Source: Leucosporidium creatinivorum (Eukaryota > Basidiomycota > Microbotryomycetes > Leucosporidiales > Leucosporidiaceae). From it: a stretch of DNA of 49,839 nucleotides. The position numbers and the translations under genes were made by a program. Below, one piece after another: positions 43,640 through 49,839 of this stretch. The stretch is taken from NCBI GenBank assembly GCA_001600635.1, contig BCKL01000024.1, positions 85,448 through 135,286 on the forward strand. Reading direction: 5' to 3'. The notes beneath the pieces are model-generated. The model was not told where the DNA came from and did not search any database. It saw only the letters and a program-made list of their open reading frames with translations. Position 1 is the first letter of the stretch. Every line of letters starts with the position of its first letter.

Positions 43640-44040
43640 GACGGCCCCAAAAATGTGCTTGACATCCGGGCTGTCATAGAGGTACCCCCTGTTGACGTCC
43701 GTTTGCTCAACAAGTAGGCCGTGCTGGACGGCAATGGCAAAGAAGGTGTGAAGCAAGGGAGCTTGAAGAGTCAGTGCGAAGGTGCCGTGAAAGTTGATCC
43801 CTGCTGTTGCTTCGTTGCCCATCGCGACGATGCGAGCCTTGGATTTGTAGGGGATGCCGGTCTCGTTGTACTTGATGGTGTAGATGAACTTTGCGTGGAT
43901 GATCTTGGCGTTGGAGGGAAGCTGCAAGCGGTCGACCAGGATGAACACCTTGTAGTTGTCCTGAAGGGAGCAGATCTCCTCCTTCTTGGCTGCCCTCCAC
44001 ATGTCAGCAATAAATGGGTTTATGGCCACCTTGCACATCC
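43640..44040 (-). pseudogene. Copia reverse transcriptase N-terminal fragment
   Basis: About 130 residues: MWRAAKKEEICSLQDN, then KFIYTIKYNETGIPYKSKARIVAMG, then LVEQTDVNRGYLY. This is the first third of the RVT_2 domain up to the DVxxAYL-like block; here Ala is Gly. It breaks off before the YVDD catalytic motif. Confidence 0.85.
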
Positions 44041-44929
44041 TGGGTTTGACAGCAGGGAGGGTGAAGTCATCGATGGACTCCTGCCCACAGGCGGTTTAGT
44101 TTGATTTTAGTCTAGTTTAGTGTGTCAGTCTATGTCAAGCTTTTGCCCATTGAGACCTCCAATATGAGTAGACAAAGTGGAGAGGAGGGCGCAGGCAGTG
44201 GTGGCAACAAGGCCCAAGGAAGAGCGGATTGAGAGAGGATAAGGCAGCAGGCTTGCTCGAGCCCCTTGTGCATCATCATCTTCATTGCCGGTTGCACTGA
44301 GCTCACATGTGTCATCGGTGAAGCAAGCACTCTTCTAAGGTCTTGGCAATGGAGGGAGAGCCAGATCTTGATCCAGATTACGGACTAGGAGGGCAACGGC
44401 TGGCAATCCTGTTGCTCCCAGTTGACAGTGTTGTTCTAGTCAGTAGAGGGGGTGGTGCTCTTGCTGCTGGCGGATTCATCGTCCGAGTTGTTGGTCAAGT
44501 GAGGTGAAAGCCTCGAGGGCTCACTAAGACGCAACGAGGGTTGACAGGACGAAGGTGTAATGAACTGCAGCCTCGACGTAAGTCATCTGATCTGCTACAG
44601 CAGCTAAAGAGAAGCGAGAGCAAACAAACCTGCAGCCTCAAAGTAAGTCGTCTGATGAGGAGAGCTGCAAGTCCGCCGCCGCGCCCAAAGTCCAAAGTCT
44701 GAACCTCCTGTCCATCGATCCTACTCCCTACCTCCCCCGCGGTATCCCTTCGGCTCTCCTCCTCCCAAGTCCCCATTCCCAACTCAGCCAGCGCTGAGCA
44801 AGGTCTCAGCCTTGCATGAGGAGCGGTCAGTGGTATGCTGATCGGCTCGCTCTGAACGTGGTGAGAAGGACATACGGACGGCGGTGAGGGTCTCAAAAGA
44901 TTCCCATCACCGCAAACGTTGTCCAGCAT

Positions 44930-45180
44930 TATCGGGAAGCGGTGCTCCCGGAAGTAGACGTTGCGAGCTTGGACGATGCCCTTGCTCGGAGGGAGAGAGG
45001 GGTTCCATCCCTTGTAGTGCGACTCGGTGAGACCGTAGCTGACAAAGATGAGGGAGACAACGTTCTTGCTGAGCTTGCAATGCAGCTCTTTGGGAATGAC
45101 AGCAAAGATCTTGGATCTGAAGGCGCGGAGGTGGCCAATTGAGATGGGCTTGCCGGTCCAGCGGTGGAAAGGAACATCAC
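44930..45180 (-). pseudogene. Copia integrase C-terminal fragment
   Basis: Reads FHRWTGKPISIGHLRAF, then VIPKELHCKL, FVSYG, and ARNVYFREHRFP. These follow the family pattern of RWTGKKP..HLRVFG..VHIP, FVGYS and RDVVFDE. The frame is open over about 80 codons, with degraded sequence on both sides. Confidence 0.75.
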
Positions 45181-45538
45181 TGTTAAGCGCAAGAGAGGTT
45201 GGCCTTGGTCATCTCAACAAGGGGATCCCCTGGGCACGTCTGTTCAAGCAAGGTGTGCAAGCCTAAGTCTGGTAGGGGCCTCCTCCCCAAACCCTTGCTG
45301 TCCCAAAGTGAGAGTAGTGACTGATACACACTCTGCTGAGTTGGTGAAGCATTGGGAGAGTTTGTAGAGCAAAAGGTGAGGAGATTAAGAGGTTGCCGCG
45401 GTCAAACCAGCACGGAGGTTGAAAGGAAGGGAGAGAGAGGGGAATGCTGAGGCTGATGACGAGGTAGTGGTGGTGACTTCAGCATTTTTCTAAATGCAAC
45501 CTCCCACACAGCTTCCCACAGACAAACTGTAGCAAGGT

Positions 45539-45570
45539 GTAGTGGGGTGCAACAACACTCAGACAAGGCT
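45539..45570 (+). repeat. Direct repeat, left copy
   Basis: A 32-bp word ending ACACTCAGACAAGGCT, matching 46498-46529 at most positions and in the same orientation. The two copies flank the duplicated gene fragment. A related CTGTAGCAAGGT word occurs just upstream and again at 47051 in the Copia B end. Confidence 0.7.
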
Positions 45571-45955
45571 GAGGTCAAAAGCCGCAGGTGCTCCTTGGCT
45601 CCTAAGTCCTCCACAGCTAAGGGGTCACATCTCCTCCTCAAGTGTCCCTCCCCTTGGGAGTGGTACACACAGTAAAGGTTGTTTCCAGTCATCCTGAGCA
45701 GTGGCAGAGAGGAGGAACGTTGACTTGACGGAGAGAGGCGAAGGGAGCTGAAGGGCGAAGGGGACAATCCGGATGGAGCCGAAGCGAAGGGAAAGGAAGC
45801 GCGTCCAGCACCGCAGATAGATAGGCAGAGGTAGATGAGGTGCTGGTGATGACAATGAGGTAGGCGGTAAAGAGGAGGAAAGTTGGAGACGTCCTTGGCG
45901 GCCAGCGCAAGGTGACAGAGTCAGCTCGGCGATGGCTAAGTCCTCCTCCTCTCAC

Positions 45956-46478
45956 CACAAACCACCATCTTGCTCGCTGCCATCGGCGTTTGCTGGAGGC
46001 GTACAGGAGGTCAAGACATTTGGATCTTCCGCACCGTCTCGACGCCGCGCGGCACCTTCATCATCCCTCACTTTGCCCTTTCCTGGCAGCTCAGCACCCT
46101 CGCCTTCCTCATCCTCCTTCAAGTGAGCTCGTGTCTCTTTCTGTGCATTGGTCAACGCTGACACACCCTACAGCCCTACCTGGTGATGACCAGGGAGCAT
46201 GCTGGAGGAAACGACTGGCCGTTCTTTATGGGGGCGAGGGCAATGGGATATTTGCCGGCTTGGGTATCCACTTGGCTGGCAGTGAGTCCCTATTCACTTA
46301 TACATCCTACTAGGCTACATATAGGGGCAGCGGGAGCCCCTAGAATCTGCCTGCTGAGCACTGCATTGCTCGCCGAGCATGGAACACCGAGCTGTGAGCA
46401 CCGGAGTTGACCAACAGCTGATTTCTCATCCATCTTCCAACAGCTCTGGTCCCTCACCGTTGCTGTCTGCCTTCCAAG
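45956..46478 (+). pseudogene. Partial inverted duplicate of the 26-28 kb membrane-protein gene
   Basis: Closely matches the reverse complement of 27113-27634: most of exon 2, intron 2, exon 3, intron 3 and the start of exon 4. By eye identity is well above 90 percent over about 520 bp. Splice signals are kept in both introns, so the copy arose at DNA level, not from mRNA. Sequence similarity stops abruptly at both ends (at AAGGGCTA on the right). No start codon, no exon 1 and no exons 5-6 are present, so it cannot encode the protein. Confidence 0.93.
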
Positions 46479-46497
46479 GGCTACAGTGTACAGAGGT

Positions 46498-46529
46498 GTA
46501 CTGGGGCGCAAAGACACTCAGACAAGGCT
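46498..46529 (+). repeat. Direct repeat, right copy
   Basis: Partner of 45539-45570. It begins 20 bp after the duplicated gene fragment ends. Confidence 0.7.
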
Positions 46530-46568
46530 CTAATGCAACGCTGTACACCCTACTCTATGTCGCTAAGG

Positions 46569-46657
46569 CTGCAGGAGACTCTCTCAGATGAAGTTCTAAT
46601 GCAGCAGAAAGAGAGACTACAAATGCTCACCTGCAGGAGACTCTCTCAGATGAAGTT
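46569..46657 (+). repeat. 27-bp direct repeat pair
   Basis: Units 46569-46595 and 46631-46657 are identical (CTGCAGGAGACTCTCTCAGA, then TGAAGTT), 62 bp apart. Both are followed by GA-rich sequence. Confidence 0.9.
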
Positions 46658-46911
46658 AGAGAGAGACCTCCTGCAGAGGCAGCCCGCCGCTCTAAGTCCC
46701 ACTCAGAGATAGGGGTCTTGAGCTGAGTGAGAGTAGGAGGTGGGGAAACCCAATATCACCATCCATGCCATGCATACCCATCCACCACTCCAGCCATGGG
46801 GCTGTCTCCTTCGAGACTAGCCCGTCCGAGGGGAGTCAGTCACCGCCGACTCCCTGAAGCGCGCCGAATGGTCCAGCCGGTCGGCGCTCGATGCCTGAGC
46901 AGGGGAAGAAT

Positions 46912-47092
46912 TGTCCTGACAAGAGGATGATGATGATAAAGAGGAAAGTCAATGTAAAGGAGGAGGAGGAAGGCAAAGCGAGGAAGGCAAAGCGAGCAAA
47001 GGAAGTCCGAGTTGTAGCCTTGTAGGAGGAGGAGGAGGGAGGTTGCTGAGCTGTAGCAAGGTAGCTACTGCTTGGATGGCGTAGTCGCGACA
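46912..47092 (-). repeat. Candidate 3' LTR of Copia element B
   Basis: On the minus strand a G7 tract is followed by TGTCGCGAC; 181 bp later the sequence reaches GTCAGGACA. The ends TGTC/GACA are inverted, as in LTRs. No 5' LTR is in view, so this is a guess from position and ends. Confidence 0.35.
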
Positions 47093-47365
47093 CCCCCCCG
47101 GCAGACCCATGGCTGGGTCTGCGAGTCCCAGCGCCTTGCGATGACGGAGAAACTCGTCCTTGGTGAGGGGCTTGGTGAGGATGTCGGCGAGCTGAGACTT
47201 GGTGTCAATGTAGTTGACCTCGATGAAACCCTCGGCGACCTGCTCCCTCACGAGATGCTTGTTGAGACGCGCGCTCCTCATCTTGCCGTGGGGCGTCGGG
47301 TCCTTCGCGACGACGATGGCGGCCGTGTTGTCGCATTGGATCTCGATGGTGTGAAGGCCCTAACG
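47090..47365 (-). pseudogene. Copia B RNase H C-terminal end
   Basis: Reads HTIEIQCDNTAAIVVAKDP, then RSARLNKHLVREQV, then VNYIDTKSQLADILTKPL, the standard end of Copia RNase H (family pattern KHIDxRYHFIRE..QLADIFTKPL). A G-rich tract follows at once. Confidence 0.88.
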
Positions 47366-47369
47366 CCTT

Positions 47370-47890
47370 TGTCCGGAGGAAAGAGATGGAAAGGGGGTTC
47401 ATAGAGATGTAGTGGAATACACCTGTAGGCTTCTGCTGTACTAGAAGTGGACCTTGGCGGACTAGCTTGTTCAACTTCTCCTCAAGGCTCGCTCGGCAAT
47501 GATTCTGAGCGTAGGAAGTTAGAATTCAGGATGAGATTCAGGAAGGAGAGAGGCAAAAGCTCCTCCTTTTATAGGCTACAAATTGACCCCTATCTGTGAG
47601 GGAATCCTTGGCGCCCGAGGGATCCCTTGAGCCGCCCCCGGATTCCCTTCTTTGCAGCACAGCCTCCTCCAGCCGCTTCATCGGCATTATCCCAATCTCG
47701 TATAGTTCCCTACAGCCCCCTCGGTGCTCTTCTCCCTGCCTCCCTTGAGGCTGAGGAGAGGCTTCCCTTCAGCCTTGTGCTTGTAGAGCCTGAGGGCTTC
47801 CGTGCGGACTCGCTCCTGCAGGCCCCTCTCTGGTGTATAAGAAGGGCTGAGAGGGATGCGAATGTTGTCTTCTTCGCACCACAACTCCCC
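47370..47890 (-). mobile_element. About 520-bp insertion splitting Copia B RNase H
   Basis: RNase H coding sequence stops near 47890 and resumes near 47365 with HTIEIQCDNTAA. The intervening sequence is non-coding on the minus strand and contains CCTATAAAAGG near 47570 followed by a CT-rich leader, a core-promoter layout. The size and TATA box suggest a solo LTR, but I could not find matching target-site duplications or clear TG..CA ends. Confidence 0.5.
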
Positions 47891-48600
47891 GCTCTCTCAG
47901 CTCTTCACAGATGGCACCGTCAATGTCAACTCCCATCTCATGCAGGAGGTTGCGCTCGTACATTGCTTCCCGCGCTGAGTAAGAGAGCGAGACGTACTCG
48001 GTCTCGCAGGTCGACGAGGTGACGCGCTTGAGCTGCTTGGACGACCAAGTGACAGCGGCTTTGGCGAGGTTGAAGACGAAGCCGTAGGTAGACCTGCCGT
48101 TGCTCTTGTTGTCTCCCCACGAAGCGTCGGCGAAGGTGTCCCAGCCGACAAAGGGCCTGCCCGTGCGCTTGTAGACGAGGCCGAAATTGAGAGCTCCGGC
48201 GAGGTAGCGGACGACGCAAATGAATGAATGAATATATCTCGTTTAAGGACCTGCAAGCTACCAAGGGACGACGCAAAGGGCCATGACAAAGTGCTGCTCC
48301 GTCGGTCCAGCATTGGCGCGCGCAAGCGAGAACATTGACGGCGTAGGCAACATCTGGCCGAGTGGTGTTGCTGACGTACATGAGGGAGCCAATGAGGCAA
48401 AGGTAGCGCTTCTTGAGCTCGGGAGACGCAGACGGGTCGATGGCCGGCATCTTGGCGAAAGCGCTGGGATCCATCGGAGTAGCTACTGGCCTGAGCGTCT
48501 GGCCCTTGAAGTACTCGTCAACAAGGTTGCGGTTGTAGCAACCTTGTGAGAGGTGCAGCGAGCCATCGTCGAGGTAGCGGAACTCCATGCCGAGCAACAT
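47890..48600 (-). pseudogene. Copia B RT end and RNase H, interrupted
   Basis: Starts with MLLGMEFRYLDDGSLHLSQ, then RYLCLIGSLMYVSNTTRPDVAYAVNVL. A frameshift near 48315 and a nested insert at 48221-48265 follow. Beyond it RNase H reads RYLAGALNFGLVYKRT, then FADASWGDN with the catalytic Asp, then WSSKQLKR and CETEYVSLS with the Glu. It is cut near 47890 by a larger insertion; the rest of the domain resumes at 47365. Confidence 0.85.
48209..48277 (-). mobile_element. 45-bp nested insert with 12-bp target-site duplications
   Basis: The word GGACGACGCAAA occurs at 48209-48220 and 48266-48277. Between them lie 45 bp which, on the minus strand, end in three ATTCA/TTCA units before the second repeat. 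Removing the insert and one repeat leaves an uninterrupted Copia coding sequence at that point. Variable-length duplications plus a short-repeat tail are typical of target-primed retrotransposition (5'-truncated LINE or SINE). Confidence 0.7.
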
Positions 48601-48606
48601 TGACGG

Positions 48607-49287
48607 TCATCCCTTCTCCTTGGTGCCGTACTTGATGCGAAGGCCTCGCTTTTGGCGGTCGATCTTGGCTTGACAGAGGGAGAGGTGGAGCATGTTGTCG
48701 ACGTAGACGCCAATGAAGTGGTAGAGGAGCTCGTCACCAATGCGTTCTGTGAGGTAGAAGACGCACGGGTCCGAGACGGCAGGCTTGTAGCCCATGCCCT
48801 TGAGGGTGATGCCGAGCTCCTCGTACCATGCGCGACCGGACTGGTGAAGACCATACAAGGCCTTCTTGATGAGAAGGACCTTGCCCTCGAGCTCGGGGCG
48901 CTCGGCGACAATGACGGCGGGGATGGTCATGTAGATGTTGTTGCGGTCAAGCTTGCCGTGGAGGTAGGCCTTGTCAATGTCCGTCTGCTCCATGAGGTAT
49001 CCGTTCTCGACCGAGAAGGCGATGAGGGTGCGCAGCGAGGGGAACTTGAGGACTGGCGAGAAGGTCTTGGTGAAGTTGAGTCCCTCGCGTTGACCGTCTC
49101 CCATGGCGACGAGGCGGACCTTGTTCTCCTTGAGCGTGCCGTTGACGTTGAACTTCTGGGAGAGGACGAGCTTGGAGTTGAGGACGGTAGCGCCCTCTGG
49201 GACCGCCGACCTTGGGACGGTGTCGAAGACGTCGTACTTGGTGTCGAGCTTGTCGTACTCCTTCAGCATGCCCGTCATCCAGCTTGG
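48607..49287 (-). pseudogene. Copia B reverse transcriptase (RVT_2), N-terminal two thirds
   Basis: Contains the FVNGTLKENKVRLVAMGD-type block, GLNFTKTFSPVLKFPSLRTL, the MEQTDIDKAYLHGKL block, IKKALYGLHQSGRAWY and the catalytic box, here YVDN instead of YVDD (Asn codon at 48694-48696). It ends at TGA 48607-48609, after which the same frame continues with the MLLGMEF block of the domain. The active-site change alone would be expected to abolish activity. Confidence 0.9.
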
Positions 49288-49614
49288 TCCGTCGACGCCC
49301 TTGAGAGCCCGCTTGATATTCTTGGGGCAGGCAGAGGGGATGGAGAAGGTATCGCCGTTGCCTGCGAAGACGTCGCCGAGACTGGCAATGAAGGCCTTGA
49401 CCTTGTCGAGGTCGTCGGTGGCAGCGCTAGCGGGGATGCCGCCTCCGGCGCTTGCCCCCCCGCCAAAGTACAGCGGGTCCTCCCAGGATTCTTCATTGAG
49501 AGGCTCGTCAACCTTGCTGTTGTCCTTGCTTGCTGTTGCCGTAGAGCTGTCCTCGGGTTCCGGGACGTCGTGGGGGTCGTTGTCCTCACTCCCCTCCTCC
49601 TCCGCGGGCAGGAG

Positions 49615-49839
49615 ATCCCCTTCTCCCCCTCCGTCACGTTCCTCGGAGCAGAGTTAGATGCTAAACTTACCTTCAAATCCCTTGTCACCTCGCGTGTACA
49701 GAGAGCAATGCGAGCTCTACAGGGTATCGCCGTCCTAAGTTGTTGAACGAATGGGATCAGCTTTCGGCTCACAAGGACCCTCGCACAAGCTCTGGTCCTC
49801 CCCAAGCTCGTCCACCTCTCGGCTCTCTGGTGGCGACCA
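49615..49839 (+). mobile_element. Non-LTR retrotransposon RT fragment
   Basis: On the plus strand the sequence reads PSVTFLGAELDAKLTFKS, then RVQRAMRALQGIAVLS, a TGA at 49743-49745, then GISFRLTRTLAQALVLPKL and SALWW. This matches the region after the catalytic core in LINE-type RTs (FLGVxLD..L.F..H..., then VLPKLxYGSxxW). The window ends inside it. Its left junction abuts the linker of Copia B, which is on the other strand. Confidence 0.75.

Larger units (their letters stand above)
43620..45190 (-). mobile_element. Ty1/Copia element remnant A
   Basis: On the minus strand, an integrase C-terminal piece (about 45180-44930) is followed by a degenerate linker and the start of a Copia-type RT (44040-43640). 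That order (IN before RT) is diagnostic of Ty1/Copia. Protease, the integrase core, the RT active-site half and RNase H are absent, and no LTRs are recognised. Old and non-functional. Confidence 0.8.
46912..49610 (-). mobile_element. Ty1/Copia element B, broken and with nested insertions
   Basis: Minus-strand order: integrase-RT linker (about 49610-49290, acidic, with a DEPLNEESWEDPLYFGGG segment), RT (49287-48602), the end of RT and RNase H (48600-47890), and the RNase H end (47365-47090). Lesions: TGA at 48607-48609, a frameshift near 48315, a 45-bp insert with 12-bp duplications, and an insertion of about 520 bp in RNase H. A G-rich tract at the end of RNase H is followed by a candidate 3' LTR. 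Protease and the integrase core are not in the window. Confidence 0.88.

Noticed and set aside
1-49839. CRISPR array, bacterial operon or prophage
   Set aside because: No evenly spaced identical repeats; gene structure is eukaryotic throughout.

Overview
The window looks like nuclear DNA of a basidiomycete fungus, most likely a GC-rich yeast-like species of the Pucciniomycotina; that placement is inference from style, not from a marker gene. The genes are dense and split by many short introns (mostly 37-150 nt) with GTGAG-type donors, a CTGAC-like branch site and CAG/TAG acceptors. Recognisable proteins are eukaryotic and fungal: RAV1, YIP1, LTV1, ESF2, a Zn2Cys6 regulator and a BTB/POZ protein. 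A few N bases show that this is draft assembly.

Layout from left to right. At 303-7588 (+) lies the internal part of a Ty3/Gypsy retrotransposon: gag-protease, then RT-RNase H in the -1 frame, then integrase after one in-frame TGA. No LTR pair is visible. At 7.9-11.1 kb are a frame-disrupted unknown gene, a small RRM-like gene (-) and, divergent from it, a secreted Pro/Tyr-rich protein (+). Then follow a seven-exon Zn2Cys6 regulator (-, 11.66-14.14 kb), a BTB protein (+, 15.34-17.0 kb), a 21-exon RAV1 (-, 17.23-22.26 kb) divergent from YIP1 (+), LTV1 (-, convergent with YIP1), and a six-exon multi-pass membrane protein (-, 26.08-27.85 kb). After about 2.2 kb without a recognised gene come a large nuclear-looking protein (+, 30.05-34.15 kb), a second ORF in the same frame (34.17-35.0 kb), and ESF2 (+), whose second intron is 2.39 kb and carries degenerate repeats.

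From about 39.7 kb to the end the window is a decayed, lower-GC island: an FAD-linked oxidase pseudogene, two intron-bearing tRNA genes (Ser-AGA on +, Val-AAC on -), two broken Ty1/Copia elements on the minus strand, an inverted partial copy of the 26-28 kb membrane-protein gene with its introns kept, a 45-bp insert with 12-bp target-site duplications nested inside a Copia RT/RNase H region, a further insertion of about 520 bp in the same element, and a non-LTR retrotransposon RT fragment (+) at the right edge.

How the genes relate: YIP1 (ER-Golgi vesicle traffic) and RAV1 (V-ATPase assembly) share a 133-bp divergent promoter; LTV1 and ESF2 are both small-subunit ribosome biogenesis factors but are not adjacent. 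I found no CRISPR, operon or biosynthetic cluster. The observations most worth checking are a canonical GGGAAAC -1 frameshift signal with a well-placed hairpin at the gag-pol overlap, the oversized repeat-filled ESF2 intron, and the DNA-level capture of a host gene fragment in the transposon island. Exon joins were derived by hand from splice signals and phase. For RAV1, YIP1, LTV1, ESF2, the Zn2Cys6 regulator, the BTB protein and the membrane protein the summed exon lengths are multiples of three.
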